NCBI RefSeq assembly: GCF_025147765.1
Contig: NZ_CP102265.1
Span: 3,137,001-3,201,000 of the forward strand
Direction: 5' to 3'
DNA length: 64,000 nt
DNA from: Blautia obeum ATCC 29174
GTDB taxonomy: Bacteria; Bacillota; Clostridia; Lachnospirales; Lachnospiraceae
Positions 9,701 through 16,279 of this stretch are shown in pieces. The notes below the pieces were generated by a model. The model saw only the letters and a program-made list of their open reading frames with translations. It was not told the origin of the DNA and searched no databases. How positions within the stretch are numbered: the stretch's first letter is position 1; the number at the start of each line of letters is the position of its first letter. A program made the position numbers and the translations under genes.

Positions 9701-10102
9701 AACTTTCACATCATTATTCTTTAATTCTGCCTTATAAAAATCGTCATAAGGAATGTTCATGAGGACATATGCTTCGCCTTCTGTCTGTCCATCTCCAGCC
9801 TCATCAGCAAATTCATCTTCACTGACCTCTGCGCTGAAGAGTTCTTCATCAGATGTTTCTTCATCCTCTGTCACGTCCTCTGCTGCTTCTTCAACGTCTA
9901 CATCTGTATCCTCTGTATCTTCCACAACATCTGTGTCCGCAGCTTCTGCACTTGCTTCTTCAATATCAGCACTTTCCTCTGCTACAGTAACTTCTGTATC
10001 AGAAAAATCTGCTGCAAAAGCTGTTGCCGGCATACTTGTCATTACGACCGCTGCACTCAAAACAACTGGTGCAACTTTTTTCATCAATCTCTGATTTGCC
10101 AT
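6722..10102 (-). CDS. Large secreted surface protein with two Tp47-C-like modules, FIVAR and two Big_2 domains
   Basis: The 1126-residue protein has a signal peptide (about 10-31, AFA|ADF) and a very acidic stretch (about 32-105). Two related modules follow, each opening with an Asp-x-x-Thr-x-Ala-Thr motif followed by GSY: VDTFTSATKQKTR near 125 and FDAVTRATTNHGLH near 570. Each later carries a His-x3-Met-Met-Gly element (EHFESMMGK and MHKMMGIQ). This is the 'penicillin-binding Tp47 domain C' type seen in many gut Firmicutes. A helical FIVAR-like repeat (about 865-945), a Pro/Thr linker and two Big_2 Ig-like domains (980-1052, 1053-1126; KKVATINSKGVITGKKAG) complete it. No LPxTG is present, so the Ig domains may bind the wall. 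It heads the flavin operon behind metal-type operators. A metal-binding role is an inference only. Confidence 0.82.
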   Translation of the reverse strand: MANQRLMKKVAPVVLSAAVVMTSMPATAFAADFSDTEVTVAEESADIEEASAEAADTDVVEDTEDTDVDVEEAAEDVTEDEETSDEELFSAEVSEDEFADEAGDGQTEGEAYVLMNIPYDDFYKAELKNNDVKVDTFTSATKQKTRSSLAKGSYHVNSDGSDITGVTFPVKVSDISVLKDKKQIKDNASVSITTAIKGKETTTEYKGKDALFESDSYSYYVLSEEPSYYKELTVGEDGSFTFSAIKGKSAAPETKQVQAEFKTKSNYGDYQLKFDKTEFKSIINIDTDTVYGAVINTTDGTTYGLCHQENIWKGYELAWSTGYTTESHGCHLNSEHFESMMGKTIDSVTYYASNGIYTLDIADVKVLAKTGVTATVTDIHTTDTEAAVTLDGTLPEGFLAEYTVDETEVAYADGKITTGALAAGSHTLTISDANDVYAPIQASFYAKEANVPAVYDATEHKIAAADGITEDQLKAYIKTITSVTVGDKTYAASGKGATVIVKKDGTLDTSKLELAEGTKFVVTSSSYDNLEFSYSLYSYVYAGLTWGEYWSQESVTAAGNVSGSDEKDSHNESDTGAFDAVTRATTNHGLHRGSYQCMATIYTTEGNAYQLSYWKSSTEPVLADGTVAIWTPADRKTGTPASIQVNGGAKESLDHYAVTGIKYVPVQVKAEDYADFAAKYPVVKNGEILVGGFSENNLKAYSETANVTVNTNGLKTVTKNEDGSFSFSARKTGTESGIQGTDLKVATGIKPEVKTASGSYGEFLRVDLNGNYGGLGAAMQAVKWDYYGNGNTVLATYGTKFAADNWMHKMMGIQLGLTHSVRCQLPAGTDGTGHWKLTVYALGYQDYTFEFDATATNIVTPTDPSTIDTTALKAALEKVKALNKDDYTEESWKKVEDEATETQEMLKEIEAAIKDKTTVAFSQAAVDEQVNEHLTAAINGLVKKEKPVEPVVTPDVKPTVTPGKNETKPTATPTPVVKPGITAKVSQVYVGKKATIKVTKTKVTGKVTFKSSNKKVATINSKGVITGKKAGKAVITVKVGKYTKKLTVKVKKPSFKLVKSSVKLKKGKKTTIRVKAAPVSKVTYKTSNKKVATVNSKGVVTAKKKGTAKITVKCNGITRTFKVTVK

Positions 10103-10134
10103 TTCCTTCCTCCTCTTTATTTATACACCATTGC

Positions 10135-10150
10135 GTTAGCGTTTTCTAAC
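10135..10150. promoter_or_regulatory. Palindromic operator 1
   Basis: GTTAGCGTTTTCTAAC is a GTTAG-N6-CTAAC dyad just downstream of the -10 box of the surface-protein promoter, so it overlaps the expected transcription start. A second copy lies exactly 60 bases away. The half-sites resemble DtxR-type (TTAGG..CCTAA) sites. The minus-strand centre is also faintly cre-like. The regulator is not known. Confidence 0.6.
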
Positions 10151-10158
10151 CATTTATT

Positions 10159-10187
10159 TTTATACCATAACTCTTTTTTCATGTCCA
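10159..10187 (-). promoter_or_regulatory. Promoter of the surface-protein/flavoprotein operon
   Basis: On the minus strand TGGACA (10187-10182) and TATAAA (10164-10159) are separated by 17 bases, and a TGG stands directly before the -10 box. The promoter is bracketed by the two GTTAG-N6-CTAAC palindromes, an arrangement that suits repression. Confidence 0.65.
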
Positions 10188-10194
10188 CAAAAAT

Positions 10195-10210
10195 GTTAGC
10201 ATTTTCTAAC
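10195..10210. promoter_or_regulatory. Palindromic operator 2
   Basis: GTTAGCATTTTCTAAC differs from operator 1 at one base and sits just upstream of the -35 box. The two dyads are 60 bp apart centre to centre, so a protein could bind both on nearly the same helical face. Confidence 0.6.
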
Positions 10211-10245
10211 CAGAAATTGACTTTTTTTCTCATTAATGTTCTTAT

Positions 10246-10260
10246 TGAAAATCATTTTCA
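10246..10260. promoter_or_regulatory. Fur-box-like palindrome
   Basis: TGAAAATCATTTTCA is a perfect 7-1-7 palindrome that matches the TGATAATnATTATCA Fur consensus at all but two symmetric positions. It lies about 60 bases upstream of the surface-protein -35 box. It could serve that operon; no other nearby promoter is evident. Confidence 0.5.
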
Positions 10261-10314
10261 GCAACAAAATAGCACGAAATACACTTGTTATTTTATTTTA
10301 ACTTTTTCGTAATA

Positions 10315-10355
10315 AAAAAGCACTATGCAGTTTTTCAACCACACAATGCTTTTTT
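10315..10355 (-). terminator. Intrinsic terminator after the VanZ-phosphatase gene
   Basis: On the minus strand a stem beginning AAAAAGCATTGTG pairs (with G-U) to CATAGTGCTTTTT and runs into a T-tract, about 30 bases after the stop codon. Confidence 0.65.
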
Positions 10356-10385
10356 ACTGATTTTTAGAATCTTGTCGGTTCTGAT

Positions 10386-11909
10386 CTACATCTCTTCTTT
10401 TAATTTTTCGAAGGCCTCTTTGCTCTCCTGCCATGCTGCAGGTGTTCCTCCGATGATCGAGCATCCCTCATGTAAGGTAATCGGGCTGCCATCGATCTGT
10501 GTAATCTTACCTCCGGCTTCCTCCAGGATCACCGATGCTGCCGCATAATCATACGGCTGCAGTTTCAGTTCCAGATAAACGGTGTTACTTCCGGATGCTC
10601 CTCTGCAGAGTCCCAGTGCCGCAGAACCACCGCAGCGAATAGAAAGACTGTTCTGGAACATTTCTTTTACCACGCGGAACAGCCAGTCGATTCCTGCTTC
10701 ATTGTATCTCGCACAGCCAAATTCCACGATTCCCTCTTCCACCGGTTTGTCAGCCATCTGAAGTCTTTTTCCATTCAGATAACTTCCGTGTCCTCTCACT
10801 GCCACATACATATCGTCCACATATGGATGATATACAAATCCGGCAATCATCTGCTCGCCATGCGCCAGACCAACCGATATACAACTGTGATGATAATCAA
10901 ACATAAAGTTCGTAGTTCCATCGATCGGATCTATGTAGAAAGTAAATTCACCCTCTGCATCAGCACCGGCGTTTCCTTCCGTGTCTTCTTCCCCGAAGAA
11001 AGCAGCTCCCGGAAGAATCTCACCCAGACCTTTGATCAGAAATCTCTGGATCGCTGTATCATAATCCGTGCAGAAATTTGCAAGTCCCTCTTTTTTGTGG
11101 ATATTTTCCTCACCCGGTCTCGCCTTCAACATTTTCTGTCCGGCTTCTCTTACCAGTTTCTCGATTGCAGCATATCTTGGTTCCGAACATTCCGGCGCAA
11201 TCGCCTCTTCCGGAAGGCTTCCCTCTACGACTGTAACAGTTTCCGCAGTGTTTTCCACATCTGCTTCCTTCTGTGCGACATTTTTCCACGGGATAACATC
11301 CCAGCCGCCTATTCTCTTCACGCCGAAAACAATTCTTTTTCTGGTTCTCTCAAATCCCCAGTAGATCACTCCACCGAGCATTCCGCCAAGCGTATTAAAG
11401 AAAAGATCTGTCAGCTGAAACGTTCCAATTTTCAAAAAAAGCTGGCAGGTTTCAATTCCAAGTGAAAAGCAGAAACTGATCTCAAAACTGTTCAACAATA
11501 CTTCCTTAATTCTTTTATCCTTTGTGTGATCTTTTTCTTCTCTCGCCCAGAAAAGAAAAATAATAAACGGCATAAACAGTATCAGATTCTCAAAATTCTC
11601 CGTATACAGCTGTCCGTTATAATGCAGTCCCCAGATTCCGATCACGTTTTCCAGCGGATTTCCCCAGACGCTCCGACAGAATAACGTACGAAAAAGCAGC
11701 ATACAGGTATAAAACACAAGGAAAAAGTGTCTGCGAAACCAGCTGCTTTCTTTAAACTGCCAGATCCACGCTCTGGCTACCGGTCCAACCCCCTGCTTCC
11801 TTCCCAGCATATAGACACACATGATCAGAACCGCGATAAGCAGCGATGCGCCTGCTGCCTGATAGACTGCTCCAAGAACATCCACCAGCACATTTACAAA
11901 ATACTTCAT
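10386..11909 (-). CDS. VanZ-like membrane domain fused to inositol monophosphatase-family phosphatase
   Basis: The 507-residue protein joins two normally separate families. Residues 1 to about 200 form a VanZ-like domain with five hydrophobic segments, including NLILFMPFIIFLFW and the family's ETCQLFLKIGTFQLTDLFFN loop. After a charged linker, residues 245-507 form an inositol-monophosphatase fold with all metal and substrate motifs: GEED, IDPIDGTTNF and YDYAAASVILEEAGG. The phosphatase half should therefore be active on the cytoplasmic side if the linker is inside. VanZ domains are linked to glycopeptide resistance and envelope functions of unknown chemistry. The substrate could be an inositol-type or sugar phosphate, or PAP; the sequence does not tell. 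Its start overlaps the stop of the glycosylase gene by four bases. Confidence 0.88.
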   Translation of the reverse strand: MKYFVNVLVDVLGAVYQAAGASLLIAVLIMCVYMLGRKQGVGPVARAWIWQFKESSWFRRHFFLVFYTCMLLFRTLFCRSVWGNPLENVIGIWGLHYNGQLYTENFENLILFMPFIIFLFWAREEKDHTKDKRIKEVLLNSFEISFCFSLGIETCQLFLKIGTFQLTDLFFNTLGGMLGGVIYWGFERTRKRIVFGVKRIGGWDVIPWKNVAQKEADVENTAETVTVVEGSLPEEAIAPECSEPRYAAIEKLVREAGQKMLKARPGEENIHKKEGLANFCTDYDTAIQRFLIKGLGEILPGAAFFGEEDTEGNAGADAEGEFTFYIDPIDGTTNFMFDYHHSCISVGLAHGEQMIAGFVYHPYVDDMYVAVRGHGSYLNGKRLQMADKPVEEGIVEFGCARYNEAGIDWLFRVVKEMFQNSLSIRCGGSAALGLCRGASGSNTVYLELKLQPYDYAAASVILEEAGGKITQIDGSPITLHEGCSIIGGTPAAWQESKEAFEKLKEEM

Positions 11910-12730
11910 ATCTTCCCTCTCTCTCCGATCAGTTCATAATAAAAAATATATTGCTGCATAATGCCTCTCATGCCATGATATCTCCTGTTCGGAAAACCTC
12001 TGCGATAATGTTCGTTAAGAACCTGCCGGATATGCGTATCGATCGGGAATGCATCCATGTGATGCAATGCAAACAGACAAATGCAGTCTGCTACTTTTTC
12101 GCCTACTCCACTGAGCTTCATCAGTTCTTTTCGTGCTCTGCGGTAATACTTCATCTGATACAGTTTTTCCAGTGAAACTTCTCCCTCCAGAATGCTTCGC
12201 GTTGTCTCCACGATATATCTGGCACGGTATCCCATTCCAAGCCTCCGCAGTTCTTCTTCTGTCGCCCCGGACAACTGCTGCGGTGTCGGAAAGGAATAAT
12301 ATTCGATATCTCCTGCTTTCAGTTTCTCACCATATCTGACACAAAGCCTCTCGATACAGCTCCGGATTCTGGAAATATTATTCTGCTGCGAGATCAAAAA
12401 AGTAATGATCATTTCCCAAAGATCCTGTCGCAGAATACGGATCCCATTTCCGCACTGTACTGCCGCACTCAGATACGTGTCCCTCGGATTCACCTTTTCA
12501 ATATAGCGTCCATAGTCCGAATCAATATCAAAATACGGTACCCAATAACAGATAAATTCTACATCACTGCAATAAAAATTTACAATGCTTCCTGCCTGAG
12601 ATATTTTCAGATATTTATCCCCGGCAACCAGTTCATATGTGTTATTTTCTGCCGTCTCGTGCATACGGAAGCACTGTCCCGACCGGCAGATTTCTCTCAG
12701 GCTGAAATTATCCAGCTCTACTGTAATCAT
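11906..12730 (-). CDS. 8-oxoguanine DNA glycosylase/AP lyase, OGG1-like
   Basis: The 274-residue protein has an N-terminal OGG_N-like beta domain (about 1-100) and a HhH-GPD domain. The signature LSGVGEKVADCICLF gives the catalytic Lys in the usual position. PIDTH provides the catalytic Asp about 20 residues later. The enzyme removes oxidised guanine opposite cytosine and cleaves the abasic site. The length fits the bacterial OGG1-like family found in Clostridia, which lack the C-terminal Fe-S cluster of MutY/Nth. The stop overlaps the VanZ-phosphatase start (ATGA), so the two form a transcription unit even though their functions look unrelated. Confidence 0.88.
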   Translation of the reverse strand: MITVELDNFSLREICRSGQCFRMHETAENNTYELVAGDKYLKISQAGSIVNFYCSDVEFICYWVPYFDIDSDYGRYIEKVNPRDTYLSAAVQCGNGIRILRQDLWEMIITFLISQQNNISRIRSCIERLCVRYGEKLKAGDIEYYSFPTPQQLSGATEEELRRLGMGYRARYIVETTRSILEGEVSLEKLYQMKYYRRARKELMKLSGVGEKVADCICLFALHHMDAFPIDTHIRQVLNEHYRRGFPNRRYHGMRGIMQQYIFYYELIGERGKI

Positions 12731-12769
12731 GTTTTTCTCCGATCCCTTAATTACTGACTTTCGTAATTT

Positions 12770-12949
12770 TTACATCTGGTGTCTCACTACCCTGTACTCA
12801 TCCCCATTACGATAATACGGACATTCTTTATATTCTGTACTGATAAAGCGGTAGTATTCATCCTCATCCAGATTCACATCGCAGTAATAGCTTTCACTTT
12901 CTTCATCATATACATAATTTGCACAGTAATCACAGCTTGTTGCACTCAA
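12770..12949 (-). CDS. DUF6472-family small acidic Cys protein
   Basis: A 59-residue protein starts at TTG 12949, with GGAGG seven bases upstream on the minus strand. The sequence includes SCDYCANYVYDEESESYYC, then NLDEDEYYRF, KECPYY and a final VVRHQM. Four Cys (CxxC plus two) could hold a small zinc or Fe-S site. Very similar short proteins, annotated DUF6472, are common in Lachnospiraceae, often as single genes. The function is unknown. It reads in the same direction as the glycosylase gene, about 40 bases before it, and may be its operon leader. Confidence 0.8.
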   Translation of the reverse strand: MSATSCDYCANYVYDEESESYYCDVNLDEDEYYRFISTEYKECPYYRNGDEYRVVRHQM

Positions 12950-13004
12950 AACAATTCCTCCAACAGATTTATTTTACACCAGATTGTTTTCTGACCGATT
13001 CTGT

Positions 13005-13781
13005 TTATTCCCAAATCTTCCATGGAGCCTGTCCACTCTGCCACAATGTCTCCAGAAGATTCTTTTCACGCAGAGTATCCATACACTGCCAGAATCCTTT
13101 GTGGCGATATGCATTCAGCTGTCCCATGCGGGCTGCCTCCACGAGCGGTTCTTTTTCAAATACAGTCTGGTCTCCTTCGATCAGCTCAATAATGGACGGC
13201 TCCAGCACCATAAATCCGGCATTGATCCAGCCTCCGTCTTCTTTTTTCTTCTCTTTAAAATTCGTGATCGTTCCATCATTCTGAATATCCAGGATACCAA
13301 ATCGTCCTCCCGGCTGTGCTGCTGTAATCGTCGCCATTTTACCATGGGAGCGGTGATATTCCAGAAGTTCTCTGATATTTACATCTGCAACTCCGTCACC
13401 GTAAGTGAGCATAAACGTATCTCCATCCAGATACTCTTTTACGCGTTTGATACGACCGCCGGTCATAGTATTCAGACCTGTATCAACCAGCGTTACCTTC
13501 CATGGTTCCAGCACGTTATTGTGCACGATCATTTTATTTTCCTGTGTAAAATCAAATGTGATATTGCTGTTATGAAGATAGTAATCTGCAAACCACTCCT
13601 TGATCACATGCTGCTTATATCCACAGCAGATTACAAATTCATTAAAACCATACGCAGAATACATCTTCATGATGTGCCATAAGATCGGCTTCTCCCCGAT
13701 CTCGATCATTGGCTTTGGCTTAAGATGACTCTCCTCACTGATCCTTGTCCCAAAACCACCAGCTAAAATAACAACCTTCAT
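13005..13781 (-). CDS. rfbF: Glucose-1-phosphate cytidylyltransferase
   Basis: RfbF makes CDP-glucose from CTP and glucose-1-phosphate, the entry to CDP-3,6-dideoxyhexose sugars. The 258-residue protein has the nucleotidyltransferase signature LAGGFGTRISEES with PKPMIEIGEKPILWHIM, the metal-binding YGDGVADV, and the family-specific GGWINAGFMVLEP and HKGFWQCMDT. Length and motifs are full. The usual partners (CDP-glucose 4,6-dehydratase rfbG, rfbH) are not adjacent, so the pathway must be completed elsewhere, or the product feeds another glycan route. Confidence 0.93.
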   Translation of the reverse strand: MKVVILAGGFGTRISEESHLKPKPMIEIGEKPILWHIMKMYSAYGFNEFVICCGYKQHVIKEWFADYYLHNSNITFDFTQENKMIVHNNVLEPWKVTLVDTGLNTMTGGRIKRVKEYLDGDTFMLTYGDGVADVNIRELLEYHRSHGKMATITAAQPGGRFGILDIQNDGTITNFKEKKKEDGGWINAGFMVLEPSIIELIEGDQTVFEKEPLVEAARMGQLNAYRHKGFWQCMDTLREKNLLETLWQSGQAPWKIWE

Positions 13782-13907
13782 AAATACTCTCCAATTCCTG
13801 AAACTACATTCCTGCCAATACCCCTATTCTAATACAAACCCCTGCAAAAATAAACCCTAACCTTTTTTCTCCCTGCCCATATAAAAGACTTCCGGATATG
13901 AGAAAAG

Positions 13908-14113
13908 GACCTCTCTCCTGTATCCGGACTCCAGACGCCTGAAGAAATTTGTAGAAGTACTTGATGCATAGAAATTTATTTTGCTCTGTAAAACGGCACT
14001 GTTTGAGCGTCAGCGAGTTTGACGTTTTACAGAGTGTTTTTTATAAATTTATATGTTTCTAGTACTTCTGAATTTCTGAATTGTCTGGAATCTGGATACA
14101 GGATGAGAGGTCC
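13908..14113. repeat. Long imperfect palindromic element (copy A)
   Basis: About 90 bases on each side are near-complementary. The outer arms begin GGACCTCTC and end GAGAGGTCC, with an inner perfect stem CTCTGTAAAACG/CGTTTTACAGAG. A 27-base loop holds GAGCGTCAGCGAGTTT. It starts about 28 bases after the stop codon of the radical SAM gene. No open frame or transposase is inside. It may be a MITE-like repeat or an mRNA 3' structure. A second element of the same design lies at 34404-34589. The remaining bases up to 13782 hold nothing I can identify. Confidence 0.7.
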
Positions 14114-14140
14114 CACCCTTATATCCTAAATTTTTATAGC

Positions 14141-15508
14141 TTACTCTTTATGCTCCTCAGCCCACAGTTTATCTGCAACCGGAGCCCACTCCTCGGCATA
14201 ATGAACACACTTACTGCAAAGATGTTCTGCTGTCTCCTGAGACTGCAGATCTGTTGAATGTGCACCACTTTCTTTTACGATACGCTGCAGGATCTCTGGA
14301 TTCTCAAGCATCGGGCATGGACGAAGCATGTTATCGTTAAACGGCTGGTTGTTATGGTAAGCCATGAATAACGGCTGTTTCAGAATCTCAAGGATTGTAT
14401 TCTCATGAATGTTTCCATTGGAATAATGGATAAATACACAAGGTTCTGCATCACCATTTGCATTGATGTGGAAGTAGTTTCTTCCTCCGGCGATACATCC
14501 ACCAACAAATTCCCCATCATTCTGGAAGTCCATAGTGAAGATTCCAGGGCCATGTTCCATGTTACGGATCTCTCTTACACGGTTCTTCACATAAACACGC
14601 TGTTCCGGATTCAGCAGCAGATCAACAGATGCTGCATTTCCAACCGGCATGTAATGGAAGTACAGAGCATAACGGCAACCCTTATCAACAAGCATCTTAA
14701 TAAACTCATCACTGGTAACGCTCTTATAGTTGGCACTTGTATAGCAGATTGATGTACCAAATACAAGTCCATGCTCTTTCAGCAGATCCATGGCATGCAT
14801 AACCTTATTGTACACACCTTCTCCACGACGCATATCGTTAACATCCGGCTCACCCTCAACGCTTAAGGCAAGAAACAGGTTTCCAACTTCCTGCATCTGT
14901 TTGCAGAGTGCTTCATCAACCAGTGTTCCATTTGTATATGCAAAGAATACACAGTCATTGTGTTTTCTGCAGAGTTCGATGATGTCTTTCTTTCTTACCA
15001 TCGGCTCTCCACCTGTCATCATATAGAAATAAACTCCCAGTTCTTTACCCTGTGTAACGATTGAATCCATATCGTCAAAGGACAGGTTCAGCTTGTTTCC
15101 GTATTCTGCTGCCCAGCATCCTGTACAATGCAGGTTACATGCACTGGTAGGATCCATCAGAATGATCCACGGGATATTACATTTATGTATTTCTCGCATC
15201 TCATGAATTGTTTTTGTTCCATTATAGAAAGCTTCAAATCCAAGATTCATCAGAGTTGTCTTCAGAACATTAGGATGGAGTTCCTGTACCATGGAAGTTA
15301 TATAACGATTCAGTGTATATTCCGGATTACAGGCAACTTTCCTGAGATAATCCCAGTTCACACCCTTTCCAAAATCTTTTAAATACTTCTCAGCAGTGTC
15401 GATAATTTTCTCATAAGCTGTCTCAGGATTCTTATTCACCTGATCAACAGCATAATCCATTACTCCTGCGAAAACCTTCTTAGCTGCTGCATGTTTAATC
15501 TTGTTCAT
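14141..15508 (-). CDS. Radical SAM protein with SPASM-like C-terminal cysteines
   Basis: The 455-residue protein has an N-terminal helical region (about 1-110). The radical SAM site CNLHCTGCWA (C-x3-C-x2-C) follows near residue 125, with the SAM-binding GGEPM motif behind it. The C-terminal part has Cys-rich signatures (GGCIAGG, EPCVFIHY, LRPCPMLENP, CSKCVHY) like the auxiliary-cluster region of SPASM/twitch enzymes. I start at ATG 15508, which has GGAGG eight bases upstream; an ATG eight codons earlier lacks one. No peptide substrate gene is adjacent, so its target is unknown. The family is frequent in gut Firmicutes. It has its own promoter. Confidence 0.85.
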   Translation of the reverse strand: MNKIKHAAAKKVFAGVMDYAVDQVNKNPETAYEKIIDTAEKYLKDFGKGVNWDYLRKVACNPEYTLNRYITSMVQELHPNVLKTTLMNLGFEAFYNGTKTIHEMREIHKCNIPWIILMDPTSACNLHCTGCWAAEYGNKLNLSFDDMDSIVTQGKELGVYFYMMTGGEPMVRKKDIIELCRKHNDCVFFAYTNGTLVDEALCKQMQEVGNLFLALSVEGEPDVNDMRRGEGVYNKVMHAMDLLKEHGLVFGTSICYTSANYKSVTSDEFIKMLVDKGCRYALYFHYMPVGNAASVDLLLNPEQRVYVKNRVREIRNMEHGPGIFTMDFQNDGEFVGGCIAGGRNYFHINANGDAEPCVFIHYSNGNIHENTILEILKQPLFMAYHNNQPFNDNMLRPCPMLENPEILQRIVKESGAHSTDLQSQETAEHLCSKCVHYAEEWAPVADKLWAEEHKE

Positions 15509-15551
15509 TGGTATTTCCTCCATCTCTGGCAATATTTTTTTATCTTTCTAC

Positions 15552-15581
15552 ATTATATTCAGATAAACTTTCTATTTTCAA
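15552..15581 (-). promoter_or_regulatory. Promoter of the radical SAM gene
   Basis: TTGAAA (15581-15576) and TATAAT (15557-15552) on the minus strand are 18 bases apart and about 45 bases before the start codon. Confidence 0.55.
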
Positions 15582-15598
15582 TGGACAAAAAATGGTCA

Positions 15599-15616
15599 GT
15601 GGGGAAATTTCCCCAC
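15599..15616. promoter_or_regulatory. Perfect 18-bp palindrome upstream of the radical SAM promoter
   Basis: GTGGGGAAATTTCCCCAC is a perfect palindrome 18 bases upstream of the -35 box and 34 bases after the nitroreductase stop. It could be an operator. It could also be the hairpin of a weak terminator, because a T-run follows about six bases later on the minus strand. Confidence 0.45.
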
Positions 15617-15649
15617 CAACCCATTATTTAAGCAATATTATTACTACGT

Positions 15650-16174
15650 TTAATCTATATGATATACATAGGAATCTTTTCTTGGTGCAGCCTTCGGTGC
15701 CGGACCGTCCGCATAACCCAGAATGCAGTGTCCGATCCCTTCATAATCACCTTCGATTCCAAGGGATTTCAGGATTTCTTTTCCTTCTTCACTTTCAAAT
15801 TCTTCTTTTGCTCTGTGGATCCAGCAGCTTCCGATTCCCTGCTCTTCTGCTTCCAGCATCAGATTTCCCATAACAAGACTTCCGTCATAGACACATGTTG
15901 GTCTGCTCTTATCAGCCAGCACGATCAGAACAACCGGTGCTCCATAAAATGGATCCATATTATCAACGCCCATAATCTTTGCATTCATTGCAGAAAGCTT
16001 ATCACGAAGTTCTTTGTTCGTTACAGCAATGATGATCGGAGACTGTTTTCCCATTCCTGTTGCCGCATAAGTTCCTGCTTCGATGATCTTCTCCAGCTTA
16101 TCCTGTGGAATCATATCACTCCTGTATTTACGGATACTTCTTCTGCTTTTGATTTTGTCAAGTACTTCACTCAT
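15650..16174 (-). CDS. Nitroreductase-family flavoprotein
   Basis: The 174-residue protein begins with the family motif IKSRRSIRKYRSDMIP, whose Arg/Ser residues bind the FMN phosphate. It continues through AAATGMGKQSPIIIAVT-like and GIGSCWIHRAKEEF segments to GYADGPAPKAAPRK. Such small FMN enzymes reduce nitro compounds, quinones or other acceptors with NAD(P)H as homodimers. It lacks the extra Fe-S domain of longer relatives. It ends before the radical SAM gene on the same strand. A hairpin-like inverted repeat (TGGGTG..CACCCA near 16205-16224) precedes its start. The substrate is unknown. Confidence 0.88.
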   Translation of the reverse strand: MSEVLDKIKSRRSIRKYRSDMIPQDKLEKIIEAGTYAATGMGKQSPIIIAVTNKELRDKLSAMNAKIMGVDNMDPFYGAPVVLIVLADKSRPTCVYDGSLVMGNLMLEAEEQGIGSCWIHRAKEEFESEEGKEILKSLGIEGDYEGIGHCILGYADGPAPKAAPRKDSYVYHID

Positions 16175-16279
16175 GATAAATACCTCCCTGTGATCATTTA
16201 TTTAGTGGGTGTTCTCACCACCCATATTCCTGCCTACATCATATAATCAGGAAACTTTTTCGTCAAGAATTTCCACCTG

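Noticed and set aside
10135..10210. GTTAG-N6-CTAAC pair as CcpA cre sites
   Set aside because: Only one copy has the central CG and both lack the TG..CA flanks of cre; a metal or other dimeric regulator fits better.
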